From Streptomyces sp. A012304 (lineage in GTDB: Bacteria; Actinomycetota; Actinomycetes; Streptomycetales; Streptomycetaceae): a DNA stretch of 52,506 bases. The DNA lies in NCBI RefSeq assembly GCF_026008495.1, contig NZ_BQUN01000113.1, forward strand, positions 1 through 52,506. The letters are read 5' to 3'. The notes under the pieces are model-generated. The model saw only the letters and a list, made by a program, of their open reading frames with translations. It was not told the DNA's origin and did no database searches. This document shows, piece after piece, positions 1-8,063 of the stretch. The position numbers and the translations under genes are program-made. Numbering within the stretch: the stretch's first letter is position 1; every line of letters starts with the position of its first letter.

Positions 1-25
1 CGCCATCGTCGTGCGCTCTCTTCTC

Positions 26-72
26 GGGCGGGGCGGGGCGGGGGCGGGGCGCCGGGGACGGGGGTGTGGGGG
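26..72 (+). repeat. G-rich tract with G-quadruplex potential
   Basis: A run of closely spaced G3 to G5 blocks separated by 1 to 5 bases lies on the plus strand just downstream of the minus-strand gene that ends at 129. It satisfies the usual G-quadruplex pattern several times over. It may only reflect base composition. No gene is supported between position 1 and 128. Confidence 0.5.
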
Positions 73-128
73 CGCCGGTACCGCCGCTCCGTCGGCCGGG
101 GCCGGGGAGCGGCGGTCCCGTCATGGCG

Positions 129-590
129 TCAGCCGGCCAGCGCCTCCGCGCTCGCCGGTGCCGTCACGACGGTCCTGCCGCCGAGGACGGACGCGTTCCC
201 CGCGCCCTCCTTGCGGCGTGCGCGGCCGGGAAGCCCGGTCTCGCCCTCGGTGTCCGCGGGGCGTTCGGCCCCCGCGGTGGCCTCGGGCCGGACGTTCTCC
301 CCGTGGAACAGCCGGCCCAGTACGACGAGGCGGGCCACCGCCTCTCCGGGCAGATGCCGCAGGGCGAGCAGGGCTCGGCCCACGGCGGACCCGGCGCGTG
401 CGGCCGTGTCGAAATACAGCGGTGACGTCCAGGGGGCGTCGGCGGGGTCGCCTCCCGCGGCCCGCCGCTGGATCTCGGCCGTGATGTCCTCGAAGTACCG
501 GGCATCGTGTTCCAGCCACTCCTCGGGAGTGGGCGGCGCGGCATGGTCGATCAGACGTGCCCTGCGGCGTTGCGCCGTCACATGAGGCAT
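129..590 (-). CDS. Hypothetical protein coupled to a sigma-like gene
   Basis: 153 residues; I do not recognise the family. The N-terminal half looks folded (a stretch around PPTPEEWLEHDARYFEDIT, then helices rich in Ala, Leu and Arg). The last 50 residues are rich in Ala, Gly, Arg and Glu and look disordered. The ATG at 590 lies inside the last codons of the upstream gene, which ends at 578, a 13-base overlap that implies translational coupling. The longer open frame reaching 905 is an out-of-frame extension through the upstream gene, so I reject it as the start. The coupling suggests a partner or accessory of the sigma-like protein; that is inference. Confidence 0.6.
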   Translation of the reverse strand: MPHVTAQRRRARLIDHAAPPTPEEWLEHDARYFEDITAEIQRRAAGGDPADAPWTSPLYFDTAARAGSAVGRALLALRHLPGEAVARLVVLGRLFHGENVRPEATAGAERPADTEGETGLPGRARRKEGAGNASVLGGRTVVTAPASAEALAG

Positions 591-1144
591 GCCTTCTCCT
601 TCCTTCTCTCGGTCTCCACGTCGAAGAAGCCCGTCTGGAGCTCCTCCACGGAGACGCCGGCGTCCGCCAGGTGGTGCCTGGCCCGCTTCATGAGCTTGCT
701 GGTCCAGCCCTCCGAACGGCCCAGCACCTCGGCGGTCCTGGCGTTGGTCCACCCCAGGGAGGCGATGAGGCGGTAGACCGCCCGCTCCGACTGCGGCAGC
801 CGGTCGACCTGCCCCAGCCACGGCCGGAACTCGTCGTCCACCTCGCAGAACCGGAAGCCGTACAGGGAGACGAGGGGGATCAGATGCACCTCGCACGGGC
901 CGCAACGCCTCTGACGGGTCGCCAGGTCGTCCGCCGCGAGCTGCATGCTCACGTCCATCAGCCGCTCGTACGCCTCCCTGACGCCGACTCCGTCGGGCAG
1001 GCGGGGCAGAGTCCTGGTGAAGGCCTCCTGGGTGATGCGCTTGACGTTGCAGCGCGGGTCGTCGTAGGCCTCGAACGTGTCGAACTGCACCTCGTGGAAC
1101 AGACTGCGCATCAGTTCCTGCTGGCGGGACGGGTCGAGTGTCAT
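578..1144 (-). CDS. Sigma-70 region 4-like helix-turn-helix protein
   Basis: 188 residues from the ATG at 1144; an in-frame ATG at 1231 would add 29 residues, but that extension is Ala/Pro-rich and has no ribosome site. The C-terminal third (about residues 120-170) reads as a region-4 helix-turn-helix, with LPQSERAVYRLIASLGWT followed by a recognition-helix segment RSEGWTSKLMKRAR. There is no convincing region 2, so it is not a complete ECF sigma factor. A CGPC motif lies in the middle. It may be a sigma-like DNA-binding regulator or a divergent orphan. It is the first gene of a two-gene unit with the gene ending at 129. Confidence 0.6.
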   Translation of the reverse strand: MTLDPSRQQELMRSLFHEVQFDTFEAYDDPRCNVKRITQEAFTRTLPRLPDGVGVREAYERLMDVSMQLAADDLATRQRRCGPCEVHLIPLVSLYGFRFCEVDDEFRPWLGQVDRLPQSERAVYRLIASLGWTNARTAEVLGRSEGWTSKLMKRARHHLADAGVSVEELQTGFFDVETERRKEKACLM

Positions 1145-1704
1145 GTCTTCAAGGCCCTTCGGACAAAACGGTGGCGCCGCCGGCGCCTCGGTGCAGGAGC
1201 TCGTCGGCTCCGCATCGACGGCACCCATCATCAGGGGACAGTCCGAAGACCCTTTCCTGTCGGTCTCGGTACCTGTCTGACGACCCGTTACTTATCGGTA
1301 GCAACGCTCTGTGATCGTTCTTGGGTAGACCACTGCTCATTGACGGCAATGTTCCGGGAGATGTGTCAAACAACAGCCGTTCGCGGGCTGTTGGCTGGGC
1401 ATCGTACTGACCCGGGCGGCAACCCCTTTCCGCGTCACGGATTCGCCCGCGCGAAGGATCCCCCTTCGAAAACACGCCGAACTTGGTCGCACGTGACAGA
1501 AGTTGGTGCCGAGAGTCGCTCCACCTGTCCGGGCGACGGGACGTTGCTGCACGTCACTGGTGGAGACAGGACCGTTCTGACCGGTGCCGCGCCGGGCCCG
1601 GGGAGCGGGCGCACACCGTCCGGGGGCGCGTTCGCACCGATCGCCGGTGCGCGGGTCGTGCTTCCGTGCGCCGCCGCGCGCCGCCCACCCTCTACGCTCG
1701 GTAC
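1145..1704. promoter_or_regulatory. 560-bp divergent intergenic region with palindrome
   Basis: No convincing gene lies here; open frames on both strands are Arg-rich shadows. It must hold the promoter of the minus-strand sigma-like gene. An inverted repeat CAACAGCC-N7-GGCTGTTG occupies 1371-1393, and a second, TTGAC...GTCAA, brackets about 1340-1368. Either could be an operator. The region is less G/C-rich than its surroundings, as promoters usually are. For the plus-strand gene, TACGCT at 1693-1698 sits exactly where a -10 box would lie for a transcript starting at the ATG at 1705. Confidence 0.45.
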
Positions 1705-2280
1705 ATGGACGAAGAGTTGCGATCACTCACGGACCGCTTACGGCGGGAATCGGGTGGGACGGCGGCTTTCGAGCGGCTGGCGGACACCGCGGACCACGAC
1801 GAACTGGCAGGCGTGCTCACCGAGTCGGGCCGGCCGCTGTGGGCCCGGGAACTGGCCGCGTTCCGACTGGGCCTCGCCGGGGACCGACGCGCCTTCGAGG
1901 CCCTCGTCCTGCTGCTCAACCACCGCGATCCGCCGCGCTGCGCCTCCGCCGCCCACGCCCTGGCCCGCCTCGGCGACCCCCGCACCGCCCGCGCCGCGGC
2001 CGCCCTCGCCACCAATGAACTGCGCGTCGCCTACGCCCTGCACCCCATCCGGCTGCTGGTGGACCTGCGCGCGCCCGAGTCGGTCCCCGCGCTGATCACC
2101 ACGCTGCGACGCAGACTGCTCCCGCACGACCCCTACCGGCGCGTCGCCCTCGCCTGCGTCGACGGGCTCGGCACCCTCGGCGACGACCGTGCCCGCCCGG
2201 TGCTGAACGACGCCCTCGCCCACCCGGCGCTCGCCGAGGCGGCCGTACGCGCCCTCAGGCGGATCCCCCGGCAGCGGTGA
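1705..2280 (+). CDS. HEAT-repeat protein (TTA-containing)
   Basis: 191 residues forming a series of paired helices typical of HEAT/PBS-lyase-like repeats: segments such as RRAFEALVLLLNHRDPPRC and SAAHALARLGDPRTARAAAA recur with about 30-residue spacing through the whole protein. Such proteins are usually scaffolds; the partner is unknown. I chose ATG 1705 because the preceding codons in the long frame are Arg-rich noise. There is no Shine-Dalgarno, but TACGCT at 1693-1698 would give a leaderless transcript. Codon 12 (1738-1740) is TTA, so translation probably needs the bldA tRNA. The 3' end overlaps the convergent GNAT gene by 26 bases. Confidence 0.75.
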   Translation: MDEELRSLTDRLRRESGGTAAFERLADTADHDELAGVLTESGRPLWARELAAFRLGLAGDRRAFEALVLLLNHRDPPRCASAAHALARLGDPRTARAAAALATNELRVAYALHPIRLLVDLRAPESVPALITTLRRRLLPHDPYRRVALACVDGLGTLGDDRARPVLNDALAHPALAEAAVRALRRIPRQR

Positions 2281-2812
2281 GCGGCGGCAGCGGCAGGTGC
2301 CCGAGGTACCGCACCTCGGGCACCTGGACCCCGTCCACCTCGAAGGGCTCCTCGGTGCCGTCGGCGTGGAACCCGGCCCGCTCGTAGAAGCGGCGGGCGG
2401 GGGTGTTGTCCCGCAGGACCCACAGGTACATCCGGGCGTGTCCCCGGGCCCCGACCTGCCGTACGCACTCCTGGAGCAGAGCGCGCCCGACGCCGGTGGA
2501 GCGCTCCTCGCCGTCCACGTAGAGCGCGTACAACTCGGCGTCCCGCGTGCGGAGTTCACCCTCGCGGTAGGGGCCGTGGGCGGCCCAGCCGACCACCCTG
2601 CCGCCTCGCTCCGCCACCAGGTTCACCACGCCGGCGTCGCCCTCCTGGAAGCGGGCGCGGCGGCGCTCGGCGTCCCGGGTGACGCTGAGCGCGTCGAGGT
2701 ACGTCCGCGGCATCAGCCCCCGGTAGGCGCTCTGCCAGCCCCGGACGCGGATCTCGGAGACGCGGTGACAGTCGGCGAGGGTCATGTCCCGCACGACGAC
2801 GGGCGAGCTCAC
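2255..2812 (-). CDS. GNAT-family N-acetyltransferase
   Basis: 185 residues from a GTG at 2812. A GNAT fold is clear: an N-terminal segment with RGWQSAYRGLMP, a central beta-strand region ending in ELYALYVDGEERSTGVGRAL (the acetyl-CoA pyrophosphate loop is STGVGRAL), then RMYLWVLRDNTPARRFYERA, the typical motif B of the family. The acceptor substrate cannot be told. An ATG at 2785 would drop nine residues of the first strand. The gene converges on the HEAT-repeat gene with a 26-base overlap, and it lies 23 bases behind the RidA gene on the same strand, probably one transcript. Confidence 0.8.
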   Translation of the reverse strand: MSSPVVVRDMTLADCHRVSEIRVRGWQSAYRGLMPRTYLDALSVTRDAERRRARFQEGDAGVVNLVAERGGRVVGWAAHGPYREGELRTRDAELYALYVDGEERSTGVGRALLQECVRQVGARGHARMYLWVLRDNTPARRFYERAGFHADGTEEPFEVDGVQVPEVRYLGHLPLPPLTAAGGSA

Positions 2813-2835
2813 CCGCCCACCGCCGCTGGGCGAAC

Positions 2836-3234
2836 TCACTCGCCCACCACGGCGAACGCCTCGATCTCCATCAGGAACTCCGGGCGCACCAGCGCGGCGA
2901 CCTGCACGGCCGAGGCGGCCGGGAGACGGTCGTCGGGTATGTGCGCGGCGCGGGCCGCGCGGATCGCCGGGAGATGCGCCATGTCCGTGACGAAGTAGGT
3001 CAGCTTGACGACGTCGTCGAAGGAGGCGCCCGCGGCGGCGAGACAGCGCCGCAGGTTGTCGAAGACCTGATGGGCCTGCGCCCCGGGGTCGCCCGCGCCG
3101 ACCAGCCGGCCGTGTGCGTCGAGCGGCACCTGCCCGGCGACGGCCACGAAGCGGCCGGTGCCCCACACGACATGCGAGTACTGCGCGGCGGGGGCGACGC
3201 CGTCGGGGGCGGCGATCCTGGTCGGCTCACTCAT
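2836..3234 (-). CDS. RidA/YjgF-family protein
   Basis: 132 residues. Family members deaminate reactive enamine/imine intermediates in the cytosol. The order of elements is typical: YSHVVWGTGRFVAVAGQVPL near the start, a helix QAHQVFDNLRRCLAAAGAS, then FDDVVKLTYFVTDM and a late strand with RPEFLMEIEAFAVV. The Arg expected before the end of the domain is probably the R of VRPEFLMEIEA. I took the ATG at 3234; an in-frame ATG at 3252 adds six residues and has no better ribosome site. It lies upstream of the GNAT gene. Confidence 0.8.
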   Translation of the reverse strand: MSEPTRIAAPDGVAPAAQYSHVVWGTGRFVAVAGQVPLDAHGRLVGAGDPGAQAHQVFDNLRRCLAAAGASFDDVVKLTYFVTDMAHLPAIRAARAAHIPDDRLPAASAVQVAALVRPEFLMEIEAFAVVGE

Positions 3235-3294
3235 GCGTCCATGGTGGACCATGGGTGTGACGACGCCCCCGGCGGGTCGCCCGGTGGCGCGGAC

Positions 3295-4872
3295 TCAGCT
3301 GCGGAAGCCGAGCAGCCCGTGCAGGACCGTGCCGTGGGCCGTGCCCGAGGCTGCCTTCGTGCTCAGCGGCTTGGGGTCGGGCAGCGCGGCGCACACCGCG
3401 TCCACCTGGCCGGTGCCGCGCGGCACCGTGCCGTCGGTGAGGTACTCCGCGAGATGCTTGTCCAGACAGGCGTTCCCGCTCAGCGTGACGCCGTGGTTCC
3501 CGCCGCCCTGCTCGACGACGAGGCTGGAGCGGCGCAGCAGCGCGTGGACCAGCGCGCCGCCCTCGTACGGGGTGGCCGCGTCACCGGTCGCCTGGAACAG
3601 CAGGGCCGGAGGCAGGTCGCCGTTGGTGACGTCCACCGGGTCGAGCGGGCGCGTCGGCCAGAACGCGCACGGCGCGTTGTACCAGGCGTTGTTCCAGGTC
3701 ATGAACGGTGCCTTCGCGTACGCCGCCCAGTTGTCCGCGCGCCAGGTGGCCCAGTCGCGCGGCCAGGAGGCGTCCCGGCACTGCACCGACGTGTACACGC
3801 TGTAGCCGTTGACCCCCGCCGCGTCGATCGCGGCGAAGTTCTCGTACGCCTCGACCAGCGGATCGGCGTTCTTGTCGTTGACGTACGCGGCGAACGCCTC
3901 GGCGAGGTAGGGCCAGTAGCCGTTGTAGTAGCCGCCCGGCAGGAACGTGTCCTCCAGCTCCGCGGCGCCCACCTTGCCGTCGGCCGGCTTCTTCGCCAGC
4001 GCCGCCCGCATCGCGTACCAGGTGGCCTCGACCTTCTCCGGGTCGGTGCCGAGCCGGTAGGTGCCGTGGTGCTTGGCGACCCACGCCATCAGGGCCCGGT
4101 GACGGTCGTTGAAGGCGTGGTCCTGGAGGAGGTTGTCCTCGTACCACACGCCCGTCGGGTCGACGATCGAGTCCAGGACCAGGCGCCGTACCCGCTGCGG
4201 GTGGAGCTTGGCGTAGACGGCGCCGAGGTAGGTGCCGTACGAGTACCCGAAGTAGTTCAGCCGCGAGGCGCCGAGGGCCCGGCGGATCGCGTCCATGTCC
4301 CGTACCACGCTGAGGGTGTTGACGTGCGGCAGCACGTCCGCGTACTTCCTGCCGCAGGCCTCGGCGAAGGACTTCGCGCGCCGGAGGTTGGCCCGCTCGA
4401 TCGCCGCGGTGCCCGGGACCGAGTCGGGGCGCACCGGGGCGAAGTGGTTGGGCGCGCAGTTCAGGGCGGGCTTGCTCAGGCCCACTCCGCGCGGGTCGAA
4501 GCCGATGACGTCGTACTGGGCGGCGACCGACTTCGGCAGCGTCTTGGCGACGAAACCGGCGAGCCGCAGCCCGCTGCCCCCGGGCCCACCGGGGTTGACC
4601 AGCAGCGGCCCCTGGTACCGCTTCGCGGTGTGCGGGACCCGCGACAGCGCGAGGGTGATCTGCTTCCCGTGCGGGTCGGCGTGGTCGAGCGGCACCTCGA
4701 GGGACCCGCACTGGAGCGACGGATAGTCGGTGGTGCCGCAGTCCTTCCAGTCGATTTGTGCCGCCCGGGCGGCCTGCGCGGAGGGCGACGGGCTCGCGCC
4801 GGCGGGCGCGGCGGTGAACGTCCCGGCCACGACGGCGGCGGCAGCGCACAGCACGGCTGCGCGTTTTCCCAT
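3295..4872 (-). CDS. Secreted alpha/beta-hydrolase, tripeptidyl aminopeptidase type
   Basis: 525 residues. The protein starts with a signal peptide: MGKR, a hydrophobic run of Ala and Val, and an Ala-x-Ala-like site near residue 28, so it is exported. It belongs to the actinobacterial tripeptidyl aminopeptidase/SlpD-type hydrolases. An oxyanion-loop segment LLVNPGGPGGSG and GFDPRGVGLS come first. The nucleophile Ser lies in FGYSYGTYLG, the Asp in QATGDAATPYEG, and the His in GGGNHGVTLS. The late Cys-containing C-terminal domain is typical. ATG 4872 has GGGAG seven bases upstream, better than the ATG at 4914. It would remove N-terminal tripeptides from extracellular proteins or peptides. Confidence 0.88.
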   Translation of the reverse strand: MGKRAAVLCAAAAVVAGTFTAAPAGASPSPSAQAARAAQIDWKDCGTTDYPSLQCGSLEVPLDHADPHGKQITLALSRVPHTAKRYQGPLLVNPGGPGGSGLRLAGFVAKTLPKSVAAQYDVIGFDPRGVGLSKPALNCAPNHFAPVRPDSVPGTAAIERANLRRAKSFAEACGRKYADVLPHVNTLSVVRDMDAIRRALGASRLNYFGYSYGTYLGAVYAKLHPQRVRRLVLDSIVDPTGVWYEDNLLQDHAFNDRHRALMAWVAKHHGTYRLGTDPEKVEATWYAMRAALAKKPADGKVGAAELEDTFLPGGYYNGYWPYLAEAFAAYVNDKNADPLVEAYENFAAIDAAGVNGYSVYTSVQCRDASWPRDWATWRADNWAAYAKAPFMTWNNAWYNAPCAFWPTRPLDPVDVTNGDLPPALLFQATGDAATPYEGGALVHALLRRSSLVVEQGGGNHGVTLSGNACLDKHLAEYLTDGTVPRGTGQVDAVCAALPDPKPLSTKAASGTAHGTVLHGLLGFRS

Positions 4873-5007
4873 GGAGTACTCCCAGGACGGAGGTCGAGGG
4901 ACCGCGGAGGTCACGGCCCTCGGCGCATCGTCCCGGAAAGAACGCCCGGAAGAACCCGATCTGGCGATACTTGACCCGATTGGGTCGCCGGATGCCCTCG
5001 AACGCGC

Positions 5008-5841
5008 TCAGAGCAGCGTGAGTTGGGTGGGCCCGGACGCCGGCCCGGACTCGGCCGGGTCCTCCACCGGCCGCGGCGGCCGGATCCGGCGCGGCATCCC
5101 CGCGCGCGTGGGGCCGATGCCGTACTCCTCGGCCAGGTCGTGGACCTGACCGGTGATCCGGCGCTGGTACCACTTGGGCGCGTACGCGCCGTCGGCGTAG
5201 AGCCGCTCGTAGCGGCGCACCAGGTGCGGGTGGCGCTGTCCGAGCCAGGCCATGAACCACTCGCGGGCGCCGGGCCGCAGATGCAGCACCAGCGGGGCGA
5301 CCGAGGTCGCGCCGGCCGCCGCGATCGCCCGCACGGTCTCCCGCAGTTGGGCCGGCTCGTCGCTCAGGAAGGGGATCACCGGGGCCATCAGCACCCCGCA
5401 GCCGATGCCCTGCTCGGTGAGGGTCCGCACGACGTCGAGGCGGCGCTCGGGGGCCGGGGTGCCCGGCTCCACCGTGCGCCACAGCTCGGTGTCGGTGAAG
5501 CCGACCGACACCGAGATGCCGATGTCCGTCACCTCGGCGGACTGCTTCAGCAGGTCGAGGTCGCGCAGGATCAGGGTGCCCTTGGTCAGGATGGAGAAGG
5601 GGTTGGCGTGGTCGCGCAGGGCGGCCAGGATGCCCGGCATCAGCCGGTAGCGGCCCTCCGCGCGCTGGTAGCAGTCGACATTGGTGCCCATCGCGATGTG
5701 CTCGCCGTGCCAGCGCGGCGAGGCGAGCTGCCGGCGCAGCACCTCCGGCGCGTTCACCTTCACGACGATCTGGGTGTCGAAGCCGATCCCGGTGTCGAGG
5801 TCCAGGTAGCTGTGCGTCTTGCGGGCGAAGCAGTACACGCA
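5008..5841 (-). pseudogene. 3' part of a split radical SAM gene (Rv2578c-like)
   Basis: About 278 codons matching the C-terminal portion of the actinobacterial Rv2578c/SplB-like radical SAM family. Homology begins at CVYCFARKTHSYLDLDTG, that is, inside the 4Fe-4S motif, and runs to the normal C-terminus. The first cysteine of the CxxxCxxC motif and everything before it are missing, because the integrase element joins here. The open frame continues to 6165 only through shadow of the integrase gene. The 5' end of the same gene is at 11130-11234. Without the N-terminal half no cluster can form, so the fragment is probably non-functional. Confidence 0.85.
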
Positions 5842-5850
5842 CCTATACTT
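5836..5850. other. Left element/chromosome junction (attL-like)
   Basis: Chromosomal radical SAM coding sequence stops matching at the codon for the first Cys of CVYC (5839-5841), and the sequence to the right belongs to the integrase element. For a serine integrase the crossover should lie in a 2-base core at or near 5836-5845. The exact core cannot be set without the uninterrupted gene or the other junction, which seems to have been lost at the right side. Confidence 0.55.
5844..5849 (+). promoter_or_regulatory. TATACT -10 box for a leaderless integrase transcript
   Basis: TATACT ends seven bases before the integrase GTG, the distance expected for a transcript that starts at the GTG itself. 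There is no Shine-Dalgarno upstream of 5857, which fits. The -35 region would lie in radical SAM DNA, across the junction at 5841/5842. Confidence 0.45.
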
Positions 5851-5856
5851 CAGCCC

Positions 5857-7284
5857 GTGACACCATTTCAGCGGGGCGCCACTTACGAGCGGATCTCCAA
5901 GGCCGACGCCGGCGACGAGGACGGCGTCATGCGGCAGGGAGAGGACACCGAGGAGATCGCCAAGCGGCGCGACATCCCCATCGAGGGCCGGCGCTTCCGG
6001 GACAACGACAAGTCGGCGACCCACGGCAAGCACCGGCCTGACTACGAGCGGCTGATGGCCGCCGTGCAGCGCGGCGAGGTAGACGTCATCATCGTCTACA
6101 TGCTGGGCCGCCTGTGGCGAAACCGGCGGGAACGAGCCGAAGGGATGGAGATCCTGCGCAAGCACGGCGTGAGCGTGCTCTGCGTGAAGGGCCCCGAACT
6201 GGACCTCACCACCGCCGCCGGCCGTCTGCTCGCCGGGCTCCTGGGTGAGGTCGACACCTTCGAAGTCGAACAGATGTCAGAGCGCGAGCAGCGCGAGATG
6301 CGCCAGCGCGTCGAGCGCGGTCAAGCGCCCACCGGGCCGCGCTGCTTCGGCTACACCGCCGACGGCAGCGAGGTCATCGACAGCGAGGCCGCTGAGGTCC
6401 GCAAGATGTACGAGGCGATCGCCGCAGGCGCCAGCCTGTCCGGCATCGCCGCCGACCTGAACGAACGCGAGATCCTCAACCGCAACGGCAAGCCGTGGAC
6501 CCACAACGCCGTGCGCTACCTCCTTCAGAACGCGCGCTACGCGGGCCTGCGCGAGTACAACGGCACCACGTACGCCGGGAAGTGGCCGGCCATCGTGAGC
6601 GAGGACCAGTGGCGCCAGGCCGTCACGACCCTCACCGACCCGAAGCGCAAGACGTCGCCCGGTCCGGCGCGTAAGTGGCTGCTGTCGGGGATCGCTCGCT
6701 GCGGGGTCTGCAACGACGGCACCACTGTCACCAGCGCGCAGCGGAGCTCGAAAGGCGCTCGCGACGGAGACCGCATCTACAAGTGCCGCGGCCCCGTCAA
6801 GCACCTGGCGCGCAGCGCAGAGCCGATCGACGAGCTGATCGCGGGCACGGAGCCAGGGAAGCCGTTGGGGTTGGTGCCGCAGTTGTTCGTGCGGGAGGAC
6901 GTCGGCCGGCTGCTCCTGGACGACGAGCGACCGGACATGGATGAGCTGACCGCCAAGGCGGCCGCCCTGCGTGCACGGTTGAAAACCATGACCGACGCCT
7001 TCGCGGACGACGACGAGGCCGACGCCCTGGAGTTCCGGGCTGCCGTACGTCGAGTGAAAGAGCGCCTGGCGGAGATCGAGCAGAAGATGACCAGCCCGGC
7101 CCGCGCGGCCGTCCTGGGGGACATCGTGCGTTCCGACGACCCCGTGGCGGCGTGGGCTGCGCTGCCTCTGGAGCGCAAGCGCGCGGTCGTCAACATGTTG
7201 ATGACCGTGACGATCCACCGGTCCGGGCCAGGCCGACGGAAGTTCGATCCCACCTCCATCGAGATCGTTCCGAAGACCCCCTGA
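5857..7284 (+). CDS. Large serine recombinase (phage/ICE-type integrase)
   Basis: 475 residues from GTG 5857; the open frame further upstream is antisense to the radical SAM gene. The N-terminal resolvase domain (about 1-145) has the nucleophile Ser in TYERISKAD (about residue 14) and conserved Arg residues in LGRLWRNRRERAEG. The recombinase domain (about 150-265) includes PTGPRCFGYT, LNEREILNRNGKPWT and LLQNARYAGLREYNG. A shortened zinc ribbon follows (CGVCNDG...YKC), then a coiled-coil segment near residues 370-420. It would catalyse site-specific integration and, with a directionality factor, excision. The gene lies at the extreme left end of the element, a few bases from the attachment site. 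Confidence 0.93.
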   Translation: MTPFQRGATYERISKADAGDEDGVMRQGEDTEEIAKRRDIPIEGRRFRDNDKSATHGKHRPDYERLMAAVQRGEVDVIIVYMLGRLWRNRRERAEGMEILRKHGVSVLCVKGPELDLTTAAGRLLAGLLGEVDTFEVEQMSEREQREMRQRVERGQAPTGPRCFGYTADGSEVIDSEAAEVRKMYEAIAAGASLSGIAADLNEREILNRNGKPWTHNAVRYLLQNARYAGLREYNGTTYAGKWPAIVSEDQWRQAVTTLTDPKRKTSPGPARKWLLSGIARCGVCNDGTTVTSAQRSSKGARDGDRIYKCRGPVKHLARSAEPIDELIAGTEPGKPLGLVPQLFVREDVGRLLLDDERPDMDELTAKAAALRARLKTMTDAFADDDEADALEFRAAVRRVKERLAEIEQKMTSPARAAVLGDIVRSDDPVAAWAALPLERKRAVVNMLMTVTIHRSGPGRRKFDPTSIEIVPKTP

Positions 7285-7317
7285 CGCTGGGCGCCGCGGT
7301 CAGCGGCACCCAGCGTC
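7283..7317 (+). terminator. Hairpin overlapping the integrase stop codon
   Basis: GACGCTGGG-C-GCCGC, a five-base loop, then GCGGC-A-CCCAGCGTC: a 15-pair stem with a single mismatch, starting inside the integrase stop codon. There is no U-tract, as is usual in this genus. Confidence 0.65.
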
Positions 7318-8063
7318 CAGCCTGCGCTGGCTCAGCAGGCAGGTGTCAGTGTCCAGAGGGGGCGGCACCTCCAGGGAACACGCAGAGCGCTGGTTCGGTG
7401 GCCGCGCCGTCAGGCTGCGGGCTCTCCGCAGGGGGTGGTGCGGCCGGTGGGCTGGGCGCCGACGGCGGACTCGACCCGGCGTCCTGTGATGGTGTTCCGC
7501 CGTCACCACTGGGTCCGCCCCCGGGGGAAGTGACGTCTCTGCGATGGGCGTTTCCTCGCCGACTGGCACGATCCCTGGCCGGAAGCCCCGGCGGGGCGGC
7601 ACCGAGGGGCTGCCCGTTTCCGCCGGGCTGCTTGATGCAGTGCCGCTCTGTGACGGCGACGGCCGGGGTGCGGAAAGTGGAGGGCTACCGGGCGGCTGTG
7701 GCGGAAGGAGGGATGGCGGCGAGTGCGGCGCGGGAGTGCTGACCGCCGGTGCGGAGGGCGGCCAGCCCTGACTACGGTCGTCGGTCCAGGGATGGACGGT
7801 GACCATCGTGACGGTGGTGGCCGTGACGGCGACTCCGGTGTCGGCACCGATGAGTTGTCCACGGTGTTCGCATCGATGCCGCGCTGCTGCTCTGCCTCCC
7901 GGCCGATCACGCCACCGCGCGCCTGAGAGACGTCGACGGCCACAACGGCCGGGAGGTGGGCGTACACGACGACGGCCCCCACCATGAGGATGGGGGCCGA
8001 TCGCTGCTACCCCCGGCAGTGCCAGGGGTACCGTTCTGGTGTCGAAGCAGAACGGAGCCCAGT
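7318..8063. other. 746-bp region without a confident gene
   Basis: No reading frame here convinces me. The best is on the minus strand, where frames overlapping 7300-7985 give Pro/Ser/Arg-rich proteins whose good-looking segments fall in two different frames, which suggests a decayed gene or none. A hairpin with 9-base arms (CGGCCCCCA 7973-7981 and TGGGGGCCG 7991-7999) lies 65 bases before the next gene. The promoter of the XRE gene must be near 8000-8060. Confidence 0.4.

Noticed and set aside
1149..1475. A 108-codon minus-strand frame upstream of the sigma-like gene
   Set aside because: No ribosome site, Arg-rich, and it overlaps the start of the sigma-like gene in another frame; the region reads as promoter.
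2941..4974. A 677-codon plus-strand frame opposite the aminopeptidase-type gene
   Set aside because: The minus strand has a signal peptide, catalytic triad and ribosome site; this frame has none.
5023..5856. N-terminal extension of the integrase frame
   Set aside because: It is antisense to the radical SAM remnant and shows no domain; the resolvase domain begins right after the GTG at 5857.
7300..7985. Two minus-strand frames in the gap after the integrase
   Set aside because: Pro/Ser/Arg-rich, with the best-looking parts in different frames and no ribosome site; at most a decayed gene.
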